Assembly (NCBI GenBank): GCA_016195115.1
Contig: JACQAI010000532.1
Span: 1-5,238 of the forward strand
DNA length: 5,238 bases
Reading direction: 5' to 3'
Origin: Pseudomonadota bacterium
GTDB lineage: Bacteria > Pseudomonadota > Alphaproteobacteria > Elsterales > Elsteraceae
Shown here: piece by piece, positions 1-5,238 of the stretch
Position numbering within the stretch: position 1 is the first letter of the stretch
Layout of the letters: each line of letters starts with the position of its first letter
Made by a program: the position numbers and the translations under genes
The notes under the pieces: model-generated
The model's database searches: none
What the model saw: the letters and a program-made list of their open reading frames with translations, nothing else
What the model was told of the DNA's origin: nothing

Positions 1-191
1 GTCGCCGGATTGGTGAGGTTGAGCGGCGTCAGGCTGGTCAGCAGCATGTAGACGGTCGGCAGCAGGGTGACGACGATCAGCACCGCGAGCGCCGGCGCCA
101 GACACCACGCGAAGAACGCGCGGCGCTGGCGATCGAAGTCGGCGACGGCGCGGCCGAGCACCGGGCGGCGCGCCGCGGTGACCGCCGTCAT
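1..191 (-). CDS. ABC transporter permease, MalF-type (sugar uptake), N-terminal fragment
   Basis: Only the first 63 residues are visible; the gene continues past the left edge. The frame opens with MTAVTAARRPV. It then has a basic cytoplasmic stretch (FDRQRRAFFAW, about residues 19-29) and a hydrophobic segment at about residues 30-52 (LAPALAVLIVVTLLPTVYML), followed by LTSLTPLNLTNPA. A basic lead, a first helix ending in LLPTVY and a polar segment around 'SLTPLNL' are typical of first-helix regions of MalF/UgpA-like inner-membrane permeases of carbohydrate importers. The start lies 22 bases after the stop of the substrate-binding protein on the same strand, so the two genes are almost certainly one transcript. 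No convincing Shine-Dalgarno precedes the ATG, so translation may depend on coupling to the upstream gene. The substrate cannot be told. The permease call rests on topology and context; the signature EAA loop is outside the window. Confidence 0.82.
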   Translation of the reverse strand, partial: MTAVTAARRPVLGRAVADFDRQRRAFFAWCLAPALAVLIVVTLLPTVYMLLTSLTPLNLTNPA

Positions 192-213
192 GGCGGGAAC
201 GGGATCGGACGGC

Positions 214-1578
214 TCACAGGTCGAGTTTGACCCCCGCCTTCTTGAGATCCTCGACGGCCTGCGCCTGGGCCTGCTTGAGCGCGGTCGGCGCGTCCGCCTG
301 CTTGGTCGCGATCGCCTCGATCGCGCGGTTGATCTTGTCGCCGACCTGAGGATAGACCGGCACGGTGCGGTATTTCATGTAGCCCGACTTGCCGCCGAGC
401 TCGAGCACCTGGAGGTAGAGCGCGGAGACGTCCTGGCCGTTCAAGGTCAGGGCCTCCTTGAACGTCGGGCTGGTGATCACCGAGCGCCGGCAGATGCTCG
501 GATAGCCATGCTCCTTGACGATGCGCTGGAGCATCTCCTTGCTCAGCGCCCACTTGATGAACTCCCAGGCGGCGCCCTTCTTCTTCGAGCCCTCGGGAAT
601 GCCAAAGCCGTGGGAGTTCGAGCCCGGGAAGTTGCCGCTCGGCCCCGCCGGCATCAAGCCGTAGCGCACCGTGCTCTTCACGGTGCTGTCGGCGTGCTTG
701 TAGAGCGGCACCAGCCAGGTGATCGCCTGGGTGCGGATGTTGGCGCGCCCGGCGATCTGCGAGCGCATCGACTGGTCGTCGCTGTAGGACAGCACGCCCT
801 GCGGGCCGTACTTGGTCAAGAGGTCGGCGTACCACTGCGCCGACTTGGCGGCCTCCGGCGTGTCGAGCACCGGCGTCAGGTTGCCGGGCGGATCCTTGAA
901 CACCTTGCCGCCCATGCCCATCAAGTAGGGGATCCAGTTCCAGTGATGCAGCTTGTCGGCGGTGAACGCCGCGACCCCGTCCTTGTTGTGCACCGCGTCG
1001 CACACCTTGACGAGCTCATCAAAGGTCGTGGGCAGCTTGAGGCCGGCCTTCTCGATCAGGTCGGCGCGGCTCGCCGCCATGATCATGGCGCCGGCCTCCC
1101 AGCCGAAGCCGTAGGTCGAGCCCTTGGCGTCCTGCAGCGACGACTGCGCGCCGGCGACGAAATCGCCGGGGTCCCAGTCGGGCGGCGTCGCGTTCGGGTC
1201 CTTGAGGAACTGGTCGAGGTTGGTCACCCAGCCGGCGCCGATCCAGCGACCGGAGTAGATGAACGTGACGTTGATGACGTCGAGCGCGCTGCCCTTGGTC
1301 GACAGCTCGAGGTCGGTGCGCTGGTTGTAGACCGGAAAGGCCTGGGTATCGAACTGAACCTCGATCCCGGTCTTGTCCTTGAACTCCGGGAAATAGTTCT
1401 TGAGGTACTCGAAGAACGTGCTCTGGAACGCCGCGCCGTTGATCTTGGTGCCGGCATAGCGAGATTTCGCCTGGCCGACCACCGCGGGGGCGTAGATCGC
1501 CGTGCCGCCCAGCACCGTCGCCGCCACCGTGCCCTTCAACAGTGTGCGACGCGTCACTCGTGACGATGATCGGATCAT
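214..1578 (-). CDS. ABC transporter substrate-binding protein, family 1 (sugar type), Tat-exported
   Basis: A 454-residue periplasmic solute-binding protein of the MalE/UgpB-like family 1, which captures a carbohydrate-type ligand and delivers it to the membrane permease. The N-terminus has a twin-arginine signal: TRRTLLKG at residues 9-16, a short hydrophobic stretch (about 17-35) and a likely cleavage after GQA at residue 37. The mature part begins with the usual first strand (TKINGAAF) and a helix ending FPEFKDKTGIEVQF (63-76). Further family features are SALDVINV (97-104), YGFGWEAGAMIMAASRADLIEKAGL (156-180), TTFDELVKVC (184-193), an aromatic HHWNWIPYLMGMGG patch (211-224) probably lining the ligand site, and HGFGIPEGSKKKGAAWEFIKWALS (323-346). 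The ATG at 1578 is chosen because GGGAGG lies 4-5 bases upstream and the Tat motif falls at the right distance. A TTG nine codons further out would place the ribosome site inside the gene. The permease gene follows directly. The ligand is not identifiable from sequence alone. Confidence 0.93.
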   Translation of the reverse strand: MIRSSSRVTRRTLLKGTVAATVLGGTAIYAPAVVGQAKSRYAGTKINGAAFQSTFFEYLKNYFPEFKDKTGIEVQFDTQAFPVYNQRTDLELSTKGSALDVINVTFIYSGRWIGAGWVTNLDQFLKDPNATPPDWDPGDFVAGAQSSLQDAKGSTYGFGWEAGAMIMAASRADLIEKAGLKLPTTFDELVKVCDAVHNKDGVAAFTADKLHHWNWIPYLMGMGGKVFKDPPGNLTPVLDTPEAAKSAQWYADLLTKYGPQGVLSYSDDQSMRSQIAGRANIRTQAITWLVPLYKHADSTVKSTVRYGLMPAGPSGNFPGSNSHGFGIPEGSKKKGAAWEFIKWALSKEMLQRIVKEHGYPSICRRSVITSPTFKEALTLNGQDVSALYLQVLELGGKSGYMKYRTVPVYPQVGDKINRAIEAIATKQADAPTALKQAQAQAVEDLKKAGVKLDL

Positions 1579-1582
1579 GTGC

Positions 1583-1589
1583 CCTCCCT
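1583..1589 (-). promoter_or_regulatory. Ribosome binding site of the substrate-binding protein gene
   Basis: On the minus strand AGGGAGG is followed by GCAC and then ATG. This purine-rich run ends about four bases before the start codon. It decides the start at 1578 over the TTG at 1605, which lies upstream of this site and has no comparable signal. Confidence 0.7.
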
Positions 1590-1650
1590 GACCCGCGCGC
1601 CCCAAAAGCGGCGTCGGCGGGAGCGCGCTTGATCTTTGATAATTGCCGCG

Positions 1651-1679
1651 ATGCTCACACGGTGAGTCGGGGCTGTCAA
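1651..1679 (-). promoter_or_regulatory. Candidate sigma-70-type promoter for the ABC transporter operon, with inverted repeat in the spacer
   Basis: Read on the minus strand, an exact TTGACA (1674-1679) is followed by a 17-base spacer and GAGCAT (1651-1656). GAGCAT matches TATAAT at only three positions, among them the second-position A and the final T. An inverted repeat CTCAC-ACG-GTGAG (1654-1666) lies in the spacer and overlaps the proposed -10, where a repressor could act. The site is about 80 bases upstream of the start codon of the binding protein and directly after the phaZ stop. The -35 is convincing and the -10 is weak. The short hairpin has no T-run, so it is a poor terminator for phaZ. 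Confidence 0.4.
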
Positions 1680-1686
1680 GAAACGG

Positions 1687-2919
1687 TCAGGTGCTGGCGA
1701 GGATGAAGTTGCGCACGATCGGGTAGATCTGGGTCTGCCAGCGCCGGCCGTTGAACACGCCGTAGTGCCCGGCACCGACCTGCACGTAGTGGCGGCGCAT
1801 ATAGGGCCGGATGCCGCTGCACAGCTCCTGGGCCGCCAGGGTCTGGCCGACCGCACAGATATCGTCCTTCTCGCCCTCGATGGTGAGCAGCGCGGTGCGC
1901 CGGACCGCGCGCGGCTCGACCGGGATACCCCGCGACTCAAAGCGCCCGAGCGCCAACCGATGCTCCTGGAACACCACGCGCACGGTCTCGAGGTAGAACT
2001 CGGCCGGCAGATCCATCACGGCGAAATATTCGTCGTAGAACGTCCGGATCGCGTCGGCCTTGGCGGTCTCGCCCTTGATCATGTGCTCATAGAGGTCACG
2101 CTGCGCCTTGAGATGGCGCTCGGCGTTCATGGCCATGAAGCTGGTGAGCTGGACGAACCCGGGGTAGACGCGCCGCATGGCGCCCGGATAGCGCAGCGGC
2201 ACCATGCCGATCAGCCGGCGCTCGAACCACTCGATCGGGTGGCGCTCGGCGAGCTCGTTGACCTTGGTCGGGTTGACGCGGGTGTCGATCGGCCCGGCCA
2301 TCAACGTCATGCTGCGCGGCTGCGCCGGATTGTTCTCCTGCGCCATCAGCGCCACCGCGGCGAGCACCGCTACGGCGGGCTGGCACACCGCGACGACGTG
2401 CGTGCCGGGGCCGAGCGTCTCGATGAAGCCGATCACGTGATCGATGAAGTCGTCGAGGTCGAAGCGGCCTTGAAGCAGCGACACGCTGCGCGCGTTGTGC
2501 CAGTCGGTGACGAAAACGTCGTGCTCGGGCAGCATGGTCTCGACCGTGCCGCGCAGCAGCGTCGCGAAATGGCCCGACATCGGCGCGATCAACAGCACGC
2601 GCGGCTGCTCGATCGCGACGTCGGGCTTGGCGAAGCGCAGCAGAGTGCCGAACGGCCGGACCTGCACGACCTCCTCGCGCACCGCGACCTCGCGGTTGCC
2701 GACCGCGACGCGCGCGATGCCGAAGGCTGGGCGGCGGTGGCTGAGCCGCGTGTTGGCCAGCAGTTGGTGGATCGCGGCGAGGTTGCGCAGCCAGCGGCTG
2801 TCGGCCAGCGCCGGCACCGGCAGACCGAGCGGGACGCCGAGCGCCGCCGCCGTCATGCCGGCCACCGTCCGCAGCGGACCGAGCACGTCGGCGTGCGCCT
2901 GGTAGGCCTGGTAGATCAC
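1687..2919 (-). CDS. phaZ: Intracellular polyhydroxybutyrate (PHB) depolymerase
   Basis: A 410-residue enzyme of the intracellular PHB depolymerase family (alpha/beta-hydrolase fold; the Cupriavidus necator PhaZ1 homologue is about 420 residues). It hydrolyses stored PHB granules to 3-hydroxybutyrate or oligomers in the cytoplasm. There is no signal peptide, which fits the intracellular class. The nucleophile is a cysteine in VAVCQPAV (C179) rather than the serine of extracellular depolymerases. The likely partners are D352 (in EGEKDDICAVGQT) and H385 (in GAGHYGVFNG), spaced as in PhaZ1. Other family stretches are RPAFGI (63-68), LLIAPMSGHFATLLRGT (109-125), VFVTDWHNAR (135-144) and DDFIDHVIGFIETLG (156-170). 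The start is a GTG: an in-frame TAG lies four codons upstream, and the N-terminus MIYQAYQAHADVLGPLR matches the family beginning. A TAGG about nine bases upstream is only a weak ribosome site. It diverges from the GST gene, with PhaR-like sites between them. The neighbours do not include phaC, phaA or phaB. Confidence 0.95.
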   Translation of the reverse strand: MIYQAYQAHADVLGPLRTVAGMTAAALGVPLGLPVPALADSRWLRNLAAIHQLLANTRLSHRRPAFGIARVAVGNREVAVREEVVQVRPFGTLLRFAKPDVAIEQPRVLLIAPMSGHFATLLRGTVETMLPEHDVFVTDWHNARSVSLLQGRFDLDDFIDHVIGFIETLGPGTHVVAVCQPAVAVLAAVALMAQENNPAQPRSMTLMAGPIDTRVNPTKVNELAERHPIEWFERRLIGMVPLRYPGAMRRVYPGFVQLTSFMAMNAERHLKAQRDLYEHMIKGETAKADAIRTFYDEYFAVMDLPAEFYLETVRVVFQEHRLALGRFESRGIPVEPRAVRRTALLTIEGEKDDICAVGQTLAAQELCSGIRPYMRRHYVQVGAGHYGVFNGRRWQTQIYPIVRNFILAST

Positions 2920-2944
2920 GCGCGAAGCCTAATGCATGGCGTGC

Positions 2945-2954
2945 TGCACTGCGA
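2945..2954. promoter_or_regulatory. PhaR-like operator candidate, copy 1
   Basis: TGCACTGCGA, preceded by GC to give GCTGCACTGC, is identical over ten bases to a second copy 57 bases away. PhaR, the PHB-granule-sensing repressor of alphaproteobacteria and relatives, is known to bind TGC-rich sites near phasin, synthase and related genes. The site starts 26 bases before the phaZ GTG, a position where bound protein would block transcription or initiation. Only the inner GCA-C-TGC core is symmetric here, so this copy looks like the weaker half of a pair. Confidence 0.45.
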
Positions 2955-2965
2955 TATCAATATGT

Positions 2966-2976
2966 CTCATAATGAG
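2966..2976. repeat. Short perfect palindrome CTCAT-A-ATGAG over the putative -10 region
   Basis: Five-base arms are fully complementary around a single A. The palindrome covers CATAAT, the best -10 candidate for the plus-strand GST gene. It may be a small operator, or it may be a chance product of the -10 sequence. It lies midway between the two TGCACTGCGA copies. Confidence 0.3.
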
Positions 2977-2997
2977 GAAATCGGCGGTTTTGCCTCT

Positions 2998-3014
2998 TTG
3001 TTGCACTGCGACAA
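2998..3014. promoter_or_regulatory. PhaR-like operator candidate, copy 2 (17-base near-palindrome)
   Basis: TTGTTGCACTGCGACAA reads as TTGTCGCAGTGCAACAA on the other strand. Seven of eight arm pairs match around the central base, a symmetry expected for a dimeric DNA-binding protein. It contains the same TGCACTGCGA as copy 1. The TTGC/TGCA-rich composition is that of reported PhaR binding regions, and the neighbouring gene phaZ belongs to the same PHB cycle. It ends 28 bases before the GST start codon, downstream of the putative -10, so it could act as a roadblock operator for GST. The assignment to PhaR is inference from resemblance and context. Confidence 0.5.
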
Positions 3015-3030
3015 GGGCGAATCGAGAACC

Positions 3031-3037
3031 GGGAGAG
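3031..3037 (+). promoter_or_regulatory. Ribosome binding site of the GST gene
   Basis: GGGAGAG followed by five bases and ATG at 3043. This supports the 3043 start over in-frame ATGs upstream, such as the one at 2962, which would begin MSHNEEIGG. Those lack a purine-rich leader and would read through the operator-like sequence. Confidence 0.65.
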
Positions 3038-3042
3038 CGTGG

Positions 3043-3699
3043 ATGGCCGGAACGACCCTGACGATCAGCAGCAAGAACTACGGCTCATGGTCGCTGCGCG
3101 GCTGGCTGCTGACCAAGATGACCGGGCTTGCGTTCAAGGAGATCGTGCTGCCGGCCGACGATCCGTCGACCCGCGCCGAGCTCCTGTTGCTGTCGCCATC
3201 CTTCCTGGTGCCGTGCCTGACCCACGACGGCGTCGCGATCTGGGACACCCTGGCGATCGCCGAGTACCTGCACGAGCTCAACCCCGCGGCCGGGCTGCTG
3301 CCGGCCGATCGCGCCGCCCGCGCGCGCTGCCGCTCGGTGGCGGGCGAGATGCATTCCGGCTTCGCGAGCCTGCGCTCGGCCCTGCCCATGAACCTCAAGG
3401 CGCGCCATCCCGGCTTCAAGGTCTGGGCCGGCGCCCAGCCCGACATCGACCGCATCGCGACGATCTGGCGCGACTGCCTGGCGAGCTACAAGGGGCCCTA
3501 TTTGTTCGGCGCCGCGCCGACCCTCGCCGACGCGATGTACGCCCCCGTGGTCACGCGGTTCATCACCTACGATGTCGCGCTCGAACCGATCTGCGCGAGC
3601 TATTGCCGGCGCATCATGGCGTGGCCCCTGATGGTCGAATGGATCGAGGCCGCACGCGCCGAGCCCGACGACCTCGAAGAGCTCGACGTCGAGTTCTAA
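3043..3699 (+). CDS. Glutathione S-transferase family protein
   Basis: A 218-residue cytosolic GST of normal length. The N-terminal thioredoxin-like domain (about 1-80) begins LTISSKNYGSWSLRGWLL (6-23). Its SWSLR stretch is the signature of a bacterial GST subgroup usually written NYSSWSLRPWL, with S15 the likely glutathione-activating residue. The cis-proline loop is FLVPCL (54-59, P57). IWDTLAIAEYL (66-76) takes the place of the usual ESxAI glutathione-binding motif, with D68/T69 replacing E/S. The all-helical C-terminal domain carries the folding motif PTLADAMYAPVVTRF (159-173), including the N-capping T160/D163. It probably conjugates glutathione to, or reduces, small electrophiles; the substrate is unknown. 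It has its own ribosome site, diverges from phaZ and converges on ppc with overlapping stop codons. The tail is acidic (EPDDLEELDVEF). Confidence 0.93.
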   Translation: MAGTTLTISSKNYGSWSLRGWLLTKMTGLAFKEIVLPADDPSTRAELLLLSPSFLVPCLTHDGVAIWDTLAIAEYLHELNPAAGLLPADRAARARCRSVAGEMHSGFASLRSALPMNLKARHPGFKVWAGAQPDIDRIATIWRDCLASYKGPYLFGAAPTLADAMYAPVVTRFITYDVALEPICASYCRRIMAWPLMVEWIEAARAEPDDLEELDVEF

Positions 3700-5238
3700 C
3701 CGCTGGTGCGCAAGCCGGCGGCGATGCCGTTGATGGTCAGATGGATGCCGGCGGTGACGCGCTCGTCGGTGTCGCCGGCGCGATGGCGCTTCAAGAGCTC
3801 GAGCTGCACGTGGTTGAGCGGATCGAGATACGGGAAGCGGTTGCGGATCGAGCGTGCCAGCAGCGGGTTGTGCTCCAACAGCTCGCGCTGCTCCATGATC
3901 GCCAGCACGACGTCGACCGTGCGGCGATGCTCGGCGCTCAGCCGCGCGAAGATCGTCTGGCGCAGGCCCGCGTCCGCGACCAGCTCGGCATAGCGCGAGG
4001 CGATCGCGAGGTCGCTCTTGGCCAACACCATGTCCATGTTGGACAGCAGCATCTGGAAGAACGGCCACTCGCGGTACATTGCCTGCAGCATCGCGATGCC
4101 GTCGCCGGGATGCGCCGCAAGCCAGGCCTCGACGGCGCTGCCGAAGCCGTACCAGCCGGGCAGCATGATGCGGCATTGCGACCAGCCGAACACCCATGGG
4201 ATGGCGCGCAGATCCTCGATGCGCGTCGACTTGGCGCGCGACGCCGGGCGGCTGCCCAAATTGAGGTTGGCGATCTCGCCGATCACCGTCGACTGCCAGA
4301 AATAGGTCTCGAAGCCCTCGGTCTCGTAGACCAGCGCGCGATAGGCCTGGAAGGCATGGCGCGACAGCGCCTCCATCGCCTCGAGGCAGGCGGGGTCGGG
4401 CGCCGCGCGGTCGGGCTGCAGCAGGCTCGCCTCGAGCGTCGCCGCGGCGAGGATCTCGAGATTGCGCCGGCCAAGCTCGGGGTTGGAGTACTTCGCGGCA
4501 ATCACCTCGCCCTGCTCGGTGACGCGCAGCGCGCCCTGCACCGCGCCGCCCGGCTGGGCCAGGATCGCCTGATAGGTCGGGCCGCCGCCGCGCCCGATCG
4601 AGCCGCCGCGGCCGTGGAACAGGCGCAGCCGCACGCCATGGCGGCGGAACACCTCGACCAGCGCGATCTCGGCCTTGTAGAGCTCCCAGCCCGAGGTCAG
4701 GTAGCCGCCGTCCTTGTTGCTGTCGGAGTAGCCGAGCATGACCTCCTGGAGGCCGCCGCGGCTCTTGAGCAGGCGAGCGTACTCGGGCAGGCCAAGCAGC
4801 GCGTCCATCACGCGCGCAGAGTTGCGCAGATCGTCGATCGTCTCGAACAGGGGAACGATATCAACCTGCAGACTCCCGTCGCGCGGATCGAGCAGCCCGG
4901 CCTCCTTGAGGAGCAGCGCGACCTCGAGCACGTCGGAGGCACCGTCGGCCTTGGAGATGACGTAGTGCGGCACCGCCAACTGGCCGTAGCGCCGGTGCGC
5001 GTCGGCGGCGGCGCGCGCAATCGCGAGCTCGGAGGTGGTTTCGTCGCCGTACTTCAGATGCGGCGAGGCGAGCGGCCGCACTGTGCGCAGCTCGCCGCGC
5101 AGCAGCTCCAGCCGCGCCGCCTCGCCCTTGGCGCGATAGGTTGCGCCGGGCGCCACGACCTCCAACAGCTCGGCGACCACGCGCTCGTGGACGTCGGAGT
5201 TCTGACGCAGGTCGAGGCTGGCCAGATGGAAGCCGAAC
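3696..5238 (-). CDS. ppc: Phosphoenolpyruvate carboxylase, C-terminal part (start outside window)
   Basis: The last 513 residues of PEP carboxylase (full length usually about 880-950) are visible. The cytosolic enzyme fixes bicarbonate onto PEP to make oxaloacetate, replenishing the TCA cycle. The frame enters at the right edge with FGFHLASLDLRQNSDVHE, so a GTG at 5180 is internal and not the start. Numbering from that F, hallmarks are the LGYSDSNKDGG motif (168-178), the catalytic glycine/arginine loop FHGRGGSIGRGGGP (207-220), YSNPELGRRNLE (250-261), RAIPWVFGWSQCR (344-356), and the C-terminal NGIAAGLR followed by TSG. By alignment with E. coli Ppc, three aspartate-inhibitor residues appear kept: the second arginine of the glycine loop (R587), K407 (K773) and R467 (R832). 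The penultimate-region asparagine N881 is replaced by threonine (T511). The gene is convergent with GST and looks intact as far as visible. Confidence 0.96.
   Translation of the reverse strand, partial: FGFHLASLDLRQNSDVHERVVAELLEVVAPGATYRAKGEAARLELLRGELRTVRPLASPHLKYGDETTSELAIARAAADAHRRYGQLAVPHYVISKADGASDVLEVALLLKEAGLLDPRDGSLQVDIVPLFETIDDLRNSARVMDALLGLPEYARLLKSRGGLQEVMLGYSDSNKDGGYLTSGWELYKAEIALVEVFRRHGVRLRLFHGRGGSIGRGGGPTYQAILAQPGGAVQGALRVTEQGEVIAAKYSNPELGRRNLEILAAATLEASLLQPDRAAPDPACLEAMEALSRHAFQAYRALVYETEGFETYFWQSTVIGEIANLNLGSRPASRAKSTRIEDLRAIPWVFGWSQCRIMLPGWYGFGSAVEAWLAAHPGDGIAMLQAMYREWPFFQMLLSNMDMVLAKSDLAIASRYAELVADAGLRQTIFARLSAEHRRTVDVVLAIMEQRELLEHNPLLARSIRNRFPYLDPLNHVQLELLKRHRAGDTDERVTAGIHLTINGIAAGLRTSG

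Larger units (their letters stand above)
2920..3042. promoter_or_regulatory. Divergent phaZ / GST intergenic control region
   Basis: This 123-base stretch separates two divergent start codons and is visibly richer in A+T than its surroundings, especially about 2952-3000. It contains two TGCACTGCGA copies, a CTCATAATGAG palindrome and a GATATC palindrome. On the plus strand CATAAT (2968-2973, five of six with TATAAT) is the best -10 candidate for the GST gene. No good -35 lies 16-18 bases upstream, and the first TGCACTGCGA copy occupies that position. For phaZ, minus-strand CATATT or GATATC could serve as a -10, but no clear pair stands out. Promoters for both genes are expected here, though their exact positions are uncertain. 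Confidence 0.6.

Noticed and set aside
67..1563. A 498-codon open frame on the plus strand, antisense to the substrate-binding protein
   Set aside because: Its translation is rich in R, A, G, L, V, D and H with no recognisable domain. The opposite strand encodes a clear full-length binding protein. High G+C makes stop codons rare in this antisense frame.
1592..1621. Possible CCCGC...GCGGG hairpin as a terminator for phaZ
   Set aside because: The arms are only five bases with a loop of about 20 and no following T-run. In this G+C-rich DNA it is expected by chance.
1630..1642. TTGATCTTTGAT near-repeat upstream of the transporter operon
   Set aside because: It is only two imperfect five- to six-base units with no symmetry and no third copy. 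That is too little to call an operator.
1765..3042. Upstream extension of the GST frame, open for over 1.2 kb across the phaZ antisense strand and the intergenic region
   Set aside because: The extension is antisense to a well-supported phaZ and has shadow-like composition. A proper ribosome site and the family N-terminus place the GST start at 3043. I see no sign of a real fusion.
3085..4197. A 370-codon minus-strand open frame spanning the GST gene and the end of ppc
   Set aside because: It overlaps two genes with strong family motifs in other frames, and its own translation resembles no family.
5178..5180. GTG as a possible start of a shorter PEP carboxylase-like protein
   Set aside because: The frame continues upstream to the window edge with the conserved FGFHLASLDLRQNSDVHE stretch, so the GTG is an internal valine codon.

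Overview
The window is G+C-rich (about two thirds by eye) and gene-dense. It carries five genes, two of them cut by the window edges. The gene content and protein style suggest an alphaproteobacterium that stores polyhydroxybutyrate (PHB): intracellular PHB depolymerase, anaplerotic PEP carboxylase, a GST of the NY(S/G)SWSLR type, and a Tat-exported sugar-binding protein. This assignment is inference; there is no rRNA or other phylogenetic marker here.

Left part (1-1578, minus strand): the start of an ABC transporter operon. It is read as a family-1 substrate-binding protein with a twin-arginine signal (214-1578), then a 22-base gap, then the N-terminus of a MalF-type inner-membrane permease that runs off the left edge (1-191). 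A 108-base gap (1579-1686) separates it from the next gene upstream. That gap holds a good ribosome binding site, an exact TTGACA -35 hexamer and a small inverted repeat, so the transporter probably has its own promoter.

Middle (1687-3699): intracellular PHB depolymerase phaZ (1687-2919, minus) and a cytosolic glutathione S-transferase family protein (3043-3699, plus) diverge from a 123-base, relatively AT-rich intergenic region. This region holds two copies of TGCACTGCGA, 57 bases apart. The second copy sits in a 17-base near-palindrome, TTGTTGCACTGCGACAA. These resemble the TGC-rich operators of the PHB-responsive repressor PhaR, and they are the most informative regulatory signal in the window.

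Right part (3696-5238, minus): the C-terminal 513 residues of phosphoenolpyruvate carboxylase (ppc). It runs convergently into the GST gene, and the two stop codons overlap.

Together the genes suggest carbon-flow functions: sugar uptake, release of 3-hydroxybutyrate from stored PHB, and oxaloacetate replenishment. Only the binding protein and permease form an evident operon. I found no RNA genes, mobile elements, CRISPR arrays or clearly novel system. The long open frames antisense to these genes look like G+C-rich shadows.
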